Shown in pieces: positions 1 through 7,713 of a stretch of DNA of 10,578 nt. The first letter of the stretch is position 1. The number at the start of each line of letters is the position of its first letter. Below the pieces are notes generated by a model. It was not told the DNA's origin. It made no database searches and was given only the letters and a program-made list of their open reading frames with translations. This DNA comes from Dehalococcoidales bacterium (GTDB taxonomy: Bacteria; Chloroflexota; Dehalococcoidia; Dehalococcoidales; UBA2162). Both the position numbers and the translations under genes were made by a program. The stretch spans positions 1-10,578 of the forward strand of contig JAUSGV010000038.1 in NCBI GenBank assembly GCA_030648675.1. The letters are read 5' to 3'.

Positions 1-206
1 CCGCTCTCGTTCATATAGGTTTGGGAACGAGCCAGGATCACTGTCTCGCCGCCGATTTCACCGGTGCCGGTACGCGCCAGCCCCTGCTTTTTATCCAGTT
101 TTATCTTGTGGGCTTTGGCGAACTCGGCCAGGCACATATACCCTAGATTATGCCGGTTGTTCGTATACTTCTGCCCGGGGTTCCCCAGGCCGACAATTAG
201 TTTCAT
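1..206 (-). CDS. pth: Peptidyl-tRNA hydrolase, N-terminal part (runs off left edge)
   Basis: Pth cleaves the ester bond of peptidyl-tRNAs that drop off ribosomes and so recycles tRNA in the cytoplasm. The first 68 codons are visible on the minus strand. The protein opens MKLIVGLGNPGQKY and continues TNNRHNLGY, the standard Pth start. Asn9 and His19 match the substrate-binding Asn and catalytic His of the family, and YMNES at residues 64-68 supplies the second conserved Asn (N66). The remaining two thirds or so, including the catalytic Asp, lies outside the window. The ATG at 206-204 is preceded by GAAAGG about 8 nt upstream, a fair ribosome binding site. It follows the small selenoprotein-like gene by 24 nt, so it is probably the last or a later gene of the ligA operon. 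No alternative identity is plausible. Confidence 0.95.
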   Translation of the reverse strand, partial: MKLIVGLGNPGQKYTNNRHNLGYMCLAEFAKAHKIKLDKKQGLARTGTGEIGGETVILARSQTYMNES

Positions 207-230
207 GTTAGTTACCTTTCTTGGTTTCCT

Positions 231-488
231 TTAACCTGCTTCGTTATTGGCTTCGGGCAAATGACTTCGAACCGCTTCGATGATTTCTTTCGCGGACGGC
301 ATAATACCAAGAATAACCTTGGCACCGCCATCGATGATTGTCTCACCGTCTACAATGACTTTGAACTCGCCGTACCGCCCATGAACCATCTCTACGTCGG
401 CGTTGAGTTCACGTTTTATCTTTGCCGCCACCCTGACAGCATGAATACTGGAAATTCAGTACGCACAATATCGAATCGATATTTTCAT
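231..488 (-). CDS. Predicted SelW/Rdx-family selenoprotein with in-frame UGA (CxxU)
   Basis: An 85-codon gene with one in-frame UGA at 458-456 (codon 11). Residues 1-10 read MKISIRYCAY, then UGA, then ISSIHAVRVAAK, and the frame stays open to TAA at 233-231. Reading UGA as selenocysteine gives C8-A-Y-U11, the C-x-x-C/U redox motif at the expected N-terminal place of the thioredoxin-like Rdx family (SelW, SelT, SelH). Downstream the family pattern continues: a helix (AAKIKREL), a strand pair with GRYGEFKVIVDGE, then PSAKEIIEAVRSHL. An open-frame caller would start at the GTG at 431 and lose the active site. ATG 488 lies 4 nt after the ligA stop. AGGG lies about 11 nt upstream, so translation may be coupled to ligA. 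Known members are small thiol or selenol redox proteins whose partners are mostly undefined. Alternatives are a nonsense-mutated pseudogene or a sequencing error. The SECIS-like hairpin and exact CxxU placement argue against both. Confidence 0.82.
423..441 (-). promoter_or_regulatory. Putative bacterial SECIS element after the UGA codon
   Basis: In transcript sense, UGCUGUC (441-435) pairs with GGCGGCA (429-423) to give seven base pairs, two of them G-U, closed by a five-base loop AGGGU (434-430). The loop starts 21 nt after the UGA. As I recall the bacterial SECIS rules, a short apical stem, a small loop with a G in the first two positions and a UGA-to-loop distance of roughly 16-37 nt are required; all are met here. 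The element would recruit SelB with Sec-tRNA. It is inferred from pairing only. Confidence 0.65.
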
Positions 489-492
489 AAGC

Positions 493-2547
<2,055 letters not shown>

Positions 2548-2571
2548 CTAAGCGGAGATTTTCCAAAACTC

Positions 2572-2580
2572 AGTATAACA
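2572..2580 (-). promoter_or_regulatory. Probable extended -10 promoter of ligA operon
   Basis: On the minus strand TGTTATACT forms an extended -10 (TGn plus TATACT) ending about 33 nt before the ligA ATG. No convincing TTGACA-like box sits 17 nt upstream, as expected of extended -10 promoters. Transcription would start near 2565. Confidence 0.5.
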
Positions 2581-2642
2581 TATGGAATCAGGCGAAATCC
2601 GAAGCACTAAACCCGAAATCCGAAACGCCAATACGCCCGAGC

Positions 2643-2687
2643 TGTCATTGCGAGATTCAGCATCGAGCTGAACCGAGGCAATCTATA
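2643..2687 (+). repeat. Short copy of TCATTGCGAG intergenic repeat
   Basis: It begins TGTCATTGCGAGATTC and ends GAGGCAATCTATA, the same two ends as the long element at 8469-8578, but with only about 20 nt between them. It looks like an internally deleted or minimal version of that element. Confidence 0.65.
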
Positions 2688-2701
2688 TAAATCAAGTTTA
2701 T

Positions 2702-2751
2702 TTGTATCTTGGTAATTGGAAATTGTTTGGTTATTGTATCTTGGTGATTGG
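2702..2751 (+). repeat. AT-rich imperfect direct repeat, period 32
   Basis: TTGTATCTTGGTAATTGG at 2702-2719 recurs at 2734-2751 as TTGTATCTTGGTGATTGG, 17 of 18 identical. Similar T- and G-rich low-complexity strings with related TTGG units surround them. No coding or regulatory role is visible. Confidence 0.6.
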
Positions 2752-2765
2752 TTATTTGGAAAGCA

Positions 2766-2794
2766 TTGCACTGGAGAGTCACATACGTTAAACT
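2766..2794 (+). promoter_or_regulatory. Weak sigma70-like promoter candidate for DUF1015 gene
   Basis: TTGCAC (2766-2771), a 17-nt spacer and TAAACT (2789-2794). Three of six and four of six bases match consensus, so this is only the best candidate in the spacer. It would give a leader of about 40 nt that includes the hairpin at 2813-2830. Confidence 0.3.
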
Positions 2795-2812
2795 AGGTCG
2801 GCAAAAATATAT

Positions 2813-2830
2813 TCGCCCGTTTTCGGGCGA
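2813..2830 (+). promoter_or_regulatory. Hairpin immediately before the DUF1015 ribosome binding site
   Basis: TCGCCCG (2813-2819) pairs perfectly with CGGGCGA (2824-2830) around a TTTT loop. It ends 3 nt before the GGAAGGA ribosome binding site and leaves that site free. It could stabilise the mRNA 5' end or modulate initiation. There is no U-run after it, so it is not an intrinsic terminator. Confidence 0.45.
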
Positions 2831-2842
2831 GATGGAAGGAAA

Positions 2843-4147
2843 ATGACCGATATTCGACCCTTTCACGGGGCACACTATAATCAAGAGCTTCTGAAACACT
2901 GGACGGATATTATCTGCCCGGTGTACGACATTATTAGCCCCCAGCAGCAGGCAGACCTCTACCTGAAGAACGAGTTTAACTTTGTCCGCCTCGAATTCAG
3001 CCGGGAGTTGCCGCAGGACACCGACAGCGACAACAAATATACGCGGGCTGCGACAACGCTGGAACAGTGGCTGAAGCAGGGCGTGATGGTAACCGACGCG
3101 TCTCCCGCGATCTACATCCACGACCATTATTTCACCTACCGCGGCAAAGAACACAAGCGTAGAAATCTGATCGTTCGCGTGCGTGTGGAAGAATGGGAAA
3201 AGATGATCGTGCGTCCCCATGAAGGCACTATGACCAAGCCGAAGGCCGACCGCTTGAATCTTTTATGGACGTTGCAGGCCAATACCAGTTCCATCATGGC
3301 ATTGTATGAAGACCCTAACAAGCAGATAAACCAGGTTATCGCCGCCGCGGAGCGGCGAACGCCTCTCCTGTATCTGGAAAAGACCGGCGATGAAGGGCAT
3401 CTGTTGTGGGCGGTTACCGATCCCGCCGCGATCAAGAAGGTACAAGACAGCCTACACGAACAGCCGATCTACATTGCCGACGGGCATCACCGGTATGAAA
3501 GTGCTTTAAATTACAAGCGCCAGCGGCTCGCTTCTTCCCCGGAAACTACCGGTGACGAAGGCTTTAATTTCGTCATGATGACGCTAGTCGATTTCGCCGA
3601 TCCCGGGATGATCCTGCCGCCACACCGTCTGGTCCGCGGTATCAACAAATCTACGCTCGACCAACTGCTCCCCAAGCTCAAGGTCTTTTTCGATATGGAA
3701 GAAATCCCCTTAAAGGTTCCAGACGTGTTCCAAAAACTGGAGAGTCAACTCAAGGGGGAAAATGATATCCGGGCAGCAGTCTGCGGTTTGATTCCGGGCA
3801 AATTGGTACTGCTGCGGCTTCGCCGCGACGCCGATGTAAACTCGATGATGCCCTATTTCCACTCCGACATATACAAAGGGCTGGATGTAAGCGTCATCGA
3901 CCACGTTATTCTGGAAGAGCTTTTAGGTCTGGGGGCCGATTACAGCACACTCGTTAATTACACCTATGAGGAACGGGACGCCGTAAACCGGGTGTTGGCC
4001 GGAGAATTCCAACTGGCGTTTCTGCTAAAGCCGATCAAGGCGGAAACGATCAAGGCCATCGCCGATGCGCGCGACCGGATGCCCAAGAAGTCAACCTACT
4101 TTTACCCCAAGCCGCCGGCGGGATTAATCATCAACCGTCTGATCTAG
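2843..4147 (+). CDS. DUF1015 family protein, linked to serine biosynthesis genes
   Basis: A full-length 434-residue DUF1015 protein. Family hallmarks are all present: IRPFHG at the start, CPVYDIIS (25-32), R-P-H-E-G-T (124-129), IADGHHRYESAL (211-222), LPPHRLV (258-264) and the C-terminal MPKKSTYFYPKPPAGL (413-428). The ATG is well defined by GGAAGGA a few nt upstream. No signal peptide or membrane segment is seen, so it is probably cytoplasmic. The function is unproven. The invariant D-G-H-H-R block recalls the D-G-H-R signature of ParB/sulfiredoxin-fold proteins, a fold that includes free-serine kinases. Together with convergent serA and aminotransferase genes this suggests, as inference only, a role in serine or phosphoserine metabolism. 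It overlaps the convergent small membrane gene by 17 nt at its 3' end, with no terminator between them. Confidence 0.9.
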   Translation: MTDIRPFHGAHYNQELLKHWTDIICPVYDIISPQQQADLYLKNEFNFVRLEFSRELPQDTDSDNKYTRAATTLEQWLKQGVMVTDASPAIYIHDHYFTYRGKEHKRRNLIVRVRVEEWEKMIVRPHEGTMTKPKADRLNLLWTLQANTSSIMALYEDPNKQINQVIAAAERRTPLLYLEKTGDEGHLLWAVTDPAAIKKVQDSLHEQPIYIADGHHRYESALNYKRQRLASSPETTGDEGFNFVMMTLVDFADPGMILPPHRLVRGINKSTLDQLLPKLKVFFDMEEIPLKVPDVFQKLESQLKGENDIRAAVCGLIPGKLVLLRLRRDADVNSMMPYFHSDIYKGLDVSVIDHVILEELLGLGADYSTLVNYTYEERDAVNRVLAGEFQLAFLLKPIKAETIKAIADARDRMPKKSTYFYPKPPAGLIINRLI

Positions 4148-4508
4148 ACCGGGACAAAACCGTCACTACAACAGAGGCTATCCCCAGTAACGGGAAACAG
4201 AGAAGCGCCCCTATTGTCCCTATCAACCAGGGAACGACGGTATTTTTCAACAGAAAAATAGTACCGCCGAGGATGGCGGCCAGTATCCCGGCGAGATAGA
4301 CGAACGCCAACACGTTCGATAGGCCGGCACGACCGGTGAACCCCGTGGCAACGCCGAAGTACGGTAACGGCGAAATCGCCCATGAAACGCCAATCACTGC
4401 TTTTACGTCGACGATCCTGGAAATAGCGATGACGAACAAGAGTATATTGAGGACACCAGCACATATCATTAAAACGGCCGCAATTCTATGCAGTCTTTTT
4501 TTCGCCAT
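4131..4508 (-). CDS. Small integral membrane protein, unknown function
   Basis: A 125-residue hydrophobic protein not assigned to a named family. It starts MAKKRLHRIAA, a positively charged N-terminus that would stay in the cytoplasm. Hydrophobic segments follow at about 9-30, 62-88 and 92-118, with a less hydrophobic stretch (31-61) between the first two and a basic tail RSRSDG. Three membrane spans are therefore likely; a fourth weak one around 40-55 cannot be excluded. It follows the 48-residue membrane ORF and serA on the same strand with small gaps and may be the last gene of that operon. Its 3' end overlaps the DUF1015 gene by 17 nt. AGG and GGGAAG stretches upstream of the ATG could serve as ribosome binding site. 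No catalytic motif is visible. Confidence 0.7.
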   Translation of the reverse strand: MAKKRLHRIAAVLMICAGVLNILLFVIAISRIVDVKAVIGVSWAISPLPYFGVATGFTGRAGLSNVLAFVYLAGILAAILGGTIFLLKNTVVPWLIGTIGALLCFPLLGIASVVVTVLSRSRSDG

Positions 4509-4518
4509 AACTTCAGGC

Positions 4519-4581
4519 CTATTCTTCCCTTTCTAATGCTTCATGTAACTCGACTTTTTCAACGTATGGTAATTTCAGCAT
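4519..4581 (-). CDS. Possible 20-residue micro-ORF upstream of the small membrane gene
   Basis: ATG at 4581-4579, 20 codons, TAG at 4521-4519. AGGA lies 5-6 nt upstream of the ATG, a good ribosome binding site. The peptide (MLKLPYVEKV then ELHEALEREE) is charged and acidic at its end, unlike its membrane neighbours. It ends 10 nt before the start of the 125-residue gene, so it could be a leader peptide coupling translation, a tiny independent peptide, or chance. No repetitive amino-acid codons suggest classical attenuation. Confidence 0.3.
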   Translation of the reverse strand: MLKLPYVEKVELHEALEREE

Positions 4582-4610
4582 AAGTGTTCCTGCTCACTAT
4601 CGTGATAATA

Positions 4611-4757
4611 TCAATAACGCATAATCCTGATGACAAGTAGGATAAGTGGTGGGATCACCAAAGAGGTAAGCAGAATCACACCGATGTTTGCCCCGAAAGC
4701 CTGGGCAATAAAACCGATCATCGTGCCGGCTACCGAGTAAAAAAGGAGCTCTTTCAT
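4611..4757 (-). CDS. 48-residue membrane protein downstream of serA
   Basis: ATG at 4757-4755 to TGA at 4613-4611, 48 codons. It starts MKELLFYSVAGTMIGFIAQ and ends with hydrophobic residues and a basic RIMRY tail. Two hydrophobic segments (about 4-19 and 24-43) separated by FGAN suggest a helical hairpin in the membrane. A G-rich tract with AAGGGG lies upstream of the ATG; a GTG four codons earlier is an alternative start. The gene begins 45 nt after the serA stop and in the same frame, with no other stop between. It is too short for a family assignment. Strong hydrophobicity and operon position support it as real, but it could be a remnant of a longer transporter. Confidence 0.5.
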   Translation of the reverse strand: MKELLFYSVAGTMIGFIAQAFGANIGVILLTSLVIPPLILLVIRIMRY

Positions 4758-4802
4758 ACCCTGCCCCACCCCTTGCCCGGCAGCCGTTTCTTTTGCCGCC
4801 GA

Positions 4803-6377
4803 CTAAAGCTTGACTATTTTAGCCGTTTGCACACCGGGCAGGGCCAGTACCTGCTGGCGGTGCTTCTCCGAGAGAGGTTCGTCCAGGGCCAGCACCATCA
4901 AAGCCTGGCCTCTCGCCTTGAGACGGCCCAGAATCATCGAGCTGATATTAATATTTGCATCGCCGGTGATCTTGCCGACGGCACCGATCATACCCGGCCG
5001 GTCCTCGTGATCGCTGAACAAGAAATAGCTGCCGGTCGGGACGATATCCACCCAGTAATCACCGACGCGAACGATATGAGGTTCACCCCGCAGCACCGTT
5101 GCGGCGGCCGTCGTGGCACCTTGTTTATCAGACGCGGTCACGGTGATCAGACCGGAATAGTTTTCGCAGGTCGATTCTTTTTCTTCGACAATGGACAGAC
5201 CGCGGCGGGCCGCCACCAGGTTGGCATTCACCACGTTGACGCGTTCCTCGCTGACACCTTCGAGTAAACTGCCGATAACCGTCGCCTTGAGGATATTGGT
5301 ATCGATATCGGCCAGTTCCCCTTGATACTTGATCCGGAGGGAACTTTTTTGCCCTTCGGATAACTGGCGTACCAGCCTGCCGGTAACAGCCGCGGCTTTG
5401 ATGAACGGACCCAGGACCGAGAAGGCTTCCGAAGAAATGAACGGGGCATTGACGGCGTATCTTGCGGGTTCCCCTTTGAGGACAGAGACGATTTGCTCGG
5501 CAACGTCTTTGGCAACCAGGGTCTGGGCTTCGGCGGTCGAGGCCCCCAGGTGCGGGGTCACGATAATATTATTCTCTTCAAAGAGGATGCTCTTCGTCGT
5601 CGGTTCGGTAACGAAGACGTCGATGGCCGCTCCGGCAACTCTCTTTTCCTTGATAGCCTGCACGAGGGCTTCTTCATCGATAAGTCCGCCGCGGGCAGCG
5701 TTGATGATCCGAACGTTCGGCTTCATCATGCCGATCTCTTTCGCCCCGATTAGCCCTTTGGTGGAATCGGTCAACGGAATATGCAGCGTAATAAAGTCCG
5801 ATTCTTTGTAAATCCGTTCCAGCGATACGGATTCGATCTGCATATTGCGGGCATAATCGGCAGAAACGTAAGGGTCGTAGGCAATGACCTTCATATCCAG
5901 CCCGCGGGCGCGGCGGGCAACCTCGGAGCCAACGTTACCCATACCGATAACGCCGAGCGTTTTATTTCTGACTTCGACACCGGTAAATTCGCTGCGCTTC
6001 CACGCCCCGCCTTTTAGCGACGCATTCGCCTGGGGAATGTTACGGGCGAGAGCCATCATCAAGGCTATGGCATGCTCGGCAGCCGAAATAGTATTCCCCG
6101 TAGGAGCGTTAACCACGATGATGCCCTGTTTCGTGGCCTCAGCGACATCGATATTGTCAACGCCGACACCGGCCCTGCCGATGACCTGCAATTTTTTACC
6201 GGCGCGGATAACGTCCGCGTTAACCTGGGTCTGGCTGCGCACAACCAGAGCGTCATAATCACCGATAACGCCGATCAGCTCGGCGGGCTTCATCCCTGTT
6301 TTTACGTCGACATGGTTCCCGTTGCGAAGAATAGCGATCCCTTCTTCACCAAGCGGATCGGATACCAATATATTCAT
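4803..6377 (-). CDS. serA: D-3-phosphoglycerate dehydrogenase SerA
   Basis: SerA oxidises 3-phosphoglycerate to 3-phosphohydroxypyruvate with NAD+, the first step of the phosphorylated serine pathway. The protein has 524 residues, the usual length of the long form. Visible are the NAD-binding GVIGMGNVG (142-150), the catalytic triad R229 (INAARGG), E258 (VFVTEP) and H276 (TPHLGAST), an intervening substrate-binding domain (about 315-450) and a C-terminal ACT domain (452-524, DHEDRPGMIGAVG) of the type that binds serine for feedback inhibition. I take the ATG at 6377, giving MNILVSDPLG, because a longer reading from 6428 would add 17 residues encoded by an intergenic repeat. A weak GAGAG lies before this ATG. 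It follows the aminotransferase by about 84 nt and is probably co-transcribed with it. Small membrane ORFs follow. Confidence 0.96.
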   Translation of the reverse strand: MNILVSDPLGEEGIAILRNGNHVDVKTGMKPAELIGVIGDYDALVVRSQTQVNADVIRAGKKLQVIGRAGVGVDNIDVAEATKQGIIVVNAPTGNTISAAEHAIALMMALARNIPQANASLKGGAWKRSEFTGVEVRNKTLGVIGMGNVGSEVARRARGLDMKVIAYDPYVSADYARNMQIESVSLERIYKESDFITLHIPLTDSTKGLIGAKEIGMMKPNVRIINAARGGLIDEEALVQAIKEKRVAGAAIDVFVTEPTTKSILFEENNIIVTPHLGASTAEAQTLVAKDVAEQIVSVLKGEPARYAVNAPFISSEAFSVLGPFIKAAAVTGRLVRQLSEGQKSSLRIKYQGELADIDTNILKATVIGSLLEGVSEERVNVVNANLVAARRGLSIVEEKESTCENYSGLITVTASDKQGATTAAATVLRGEPHIVRVGDYWVDIVPTGSYFLFSDHEDRPGMIGAVGKITGDANINISSMILGRLKARGQALMVLALDEPLSEKHRQQVLALPGVQTAKIVKL

Positions 6378-6406
6378 TTTTACTCTCTTTTCTTTATAAC
6401 GCACCC

Positions 6407-6452
6407 GGATTGCTTCGCCTTGAGCCAAAGCCTCAATGGTCTCGCAATGACA
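6407..6452 (-). repeat. TCATTGCGAG-type repeat inside the serine operon
   Basis: On the minus strand it runs from TGTCATTGCGAGACC to GGCGAAGCAATCC, about 46 nt, with terminal ATTGC and GCAAT inverted and an internal TTGAG/CTCAA pairing. It lies between the aminotransferase stop and the serA start, so it is transcribed, and it creates a false N-terminal extension of SerA. Confidence 0.7.
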
Positions 6453-6461
6453 GTGGCGTAT

Positions 6462-7553
6462 TTATTTCTTAACTGCCAAGGCTTTCGGTAAGGCCACTTT
6501 TAGAGCGGCGAGGACGGTCTTAATGTTGTCCTCATTTACCCAACCCAAATGGCCAATGCGAAAAATCTTGCCTTCCAGCTTACCCTGTCCGCCGGCGATC
6601 ACGACCTGATGCTCCTCGCGGAGAATGCGCCGCAGTTCCTTGACGTCAAGTCCTTCCGGAGCGGTAACGGCGGTAACGGTGTTCGATGCGCATTTTTCGT
6701 CGGCCAGAAGATGCTGTCCCATCGCTTTCACGCCGGAGCGGGCAACTTCAGAGCACCGCTTGTGGCGGGCATATATGTTGTCCATGCCTTCTTTAAGCAT
6801 CATGTCGAGGGCGACATCCATGGCGTAAACAATTGAGACGGCAGGCGTCCACGGCGTCTGGCCTTTCTCCAGGAATTTCTTGGCGGCAGAAAAATCCCAG
6901 TAATAACGCGGCATTTTGGCGGCGGCATGGGCTTTCCAGGCTTCCGCACTGACGCTGGCGAAAACCAGACCGGGCGGCACCATCCAGCCCTTTTGCGAAC
7001 CGGACAGGACGACGTCCAGTTTCCATTCGTCGACGGCGCACTTTATCGAGCTCATACCGCTGATACTATCAACCATCATCAGCTTTTCGAAGCCTTTCAC
7101 TACCTTGCTGATGGCCGCAATGTCGTTGGTAACACCGGTCGAGGTCTCGTTGTGAGTAACCAGTACGGCTTTGATCTTGGCATCAGCTTGCAAGGCTTTC
7201 TTGATCTCATCGGGATCGGCCGCTTTCCCCCATTCCACATTCATCGGGACGACGTCGGCACCGAACGATTTGGCAATCGTCGCAAACCGGTCGCCGAAAG
7301 CACCGATGGAAACCGCGAGGACTTTATCACCGGGAGATAGCGTATTGACGACAGCGGCCTCAAGACCTCCCGTACCCGAGCCGGTAAGAACAAGAACATC
7401 GTTCCTGGTCATGAATACCTGCTTCAGTTTGTCCGTTACCCGGTTCATGATCTTGACGAACTCGCCGCCGCGATGATCGATCATCTGGCGGGAAAGCGTC
7501 TGGAGCACTTCCGGGGGACAGGGGGTCGGGCCGGGGATGCGTAACTCTGTCAT
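6462..7553 (-). CDS. Class V PLP aminotransferase (AGT/serine-pyruvate type), probable phosphoserine aminotransferase role
   Basis: A 363-residue PLP-dependent aminotransferase of the alanine-glyoxylate/serine-pyruvate group. It starts MTELRIPGPTP, as is usual for the group. The GSGTGGLEA loop holds the PLP phosphate, THNETSTG (about 133-140) is the group signature, D162 (in MMVDSISG) would contact the pyridine nitrogen, K188 in SGSQKGW is the Schiff-base lysine and R332 in FRIGHLG fits the carboxylate-binding arginine. The ATG at 7553 is chosen because GTGGAGAT upstream serves as its ribosome binding site; the GTG at 7565 would lie inside that site. Its position directly before serA suggests it converts 3-phosphohydroxypyruvate to phosphoserine in place of a classical SerC; this is inference. 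It could instead be a serine- or alanine-glyoxylate transaminase. A good promoter lies upstream. Confidence 0.93.
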   Translation of the reverse strand: MTELRIPGPTPCPPEVLQTLSRQMIDHRGGEFVKIMNRVTDKLKQVFMTRNDVLVLTGSGTGGLEAAVVNTLSPGDKVLAVSIGAFGDRFATIAKSFGADVVPMNVEWGKAADPDEIKKALQADAKIKAVLVTHNETSTGVTNDIAAISKVVKGFEKLMMVDSISGMSSIKCAVDEWKLDVVLSGSQKGWMVPPGLVFASVSAEAWKAHAAAKMPRYYWDFSAAKKFLEKGQTPWTPAVSIVYAMDVALDMMLKEGMDNIYARHKRCSEVARSGVKAMGQHLLADEKCASNTVTAVTAPEGLDVKELRRILREEHQVVIAGGQGKLEGKIFRIGHLGWVNEDNIKTVLAALKVALPKALAVKK

Positions 7554-7599
7554 TCTTATCTCCACAACCTATTAAAAAGGCGTATTTATTCGCCACGTT

Positions 7600-7627
7600 A
7601 GTATATCCGACCTAGCGATTTTTGCAA
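7600..7627 (-). promoter_or_regulatory. Sigma70-type promoter of the aminotransferase-serA operon
   Basis: On the minus strand TTGCAA (7627-7622), a 16-nt spacer and TATACT (7605-7600). Four of six and five of six bases match consensus. The start would be near 7593, giving a leader of about 40 nt with no room for a riboswitch or attenuator. Confidence 0.6.
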
Positions 7628-7661
7628 AGAGGTCGGGCAAGCGATTGTTGTCACTTCAGAC

Positions 7662-7690
7662 TTGATTCACCCACATTTTCCCGTTATACT
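7662..7690 (+). promoter_or_regulatory. Sigma70-type promoter of the lipoprotein cyclophilin gene
   Basis: TTGATT (7662-7667), exactly 17 nt, then TATACT (7685-7690). A start near 7697 would put the GGAGG ribosome binding site (7700-7704) almost at the 5' end of the mRNA. It is divergent from the serine operon promoter, with about 35 bp between the two -35 boxes. Confidence 0.65.
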
Positions 7691-7713
7691 TCACTTTTTG
7701 GAGGAACGACAAC

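Noticed and set aside
231..431. A 66-codon protein starting at GTG 431
   Set aside because: This would start after the redox motif and lack the first strand of the fold. Reading through the UGA to ATG 488 restores the whole family pattern.
2702..2751. CRISPR array start
   Set aside because: There are only two imperfect 18-nt units with 14 nt between them, no third repeat and no cas genes nearby.
2657..3220. Minus-strand open frame of 187 codons before DUF1015
   Set aside because: Its N-terminal part is antisense to DUF1015 and its C-terminal part is intergenic repeat. It has no ribosome binding site or family signature.
6378..6428. N-terminal extension of SerA by 17 residues
   Set aside because: The extension is encoded by the TCATTGCGAG repeat. 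The family start MNILVSDPLG begins at 6377.
7554..7593. Riboswitch or attenuator in the serine operon leader
   Set aside because: The predicted leader is only about 40 nt and shows no stable structure or leader peptide.
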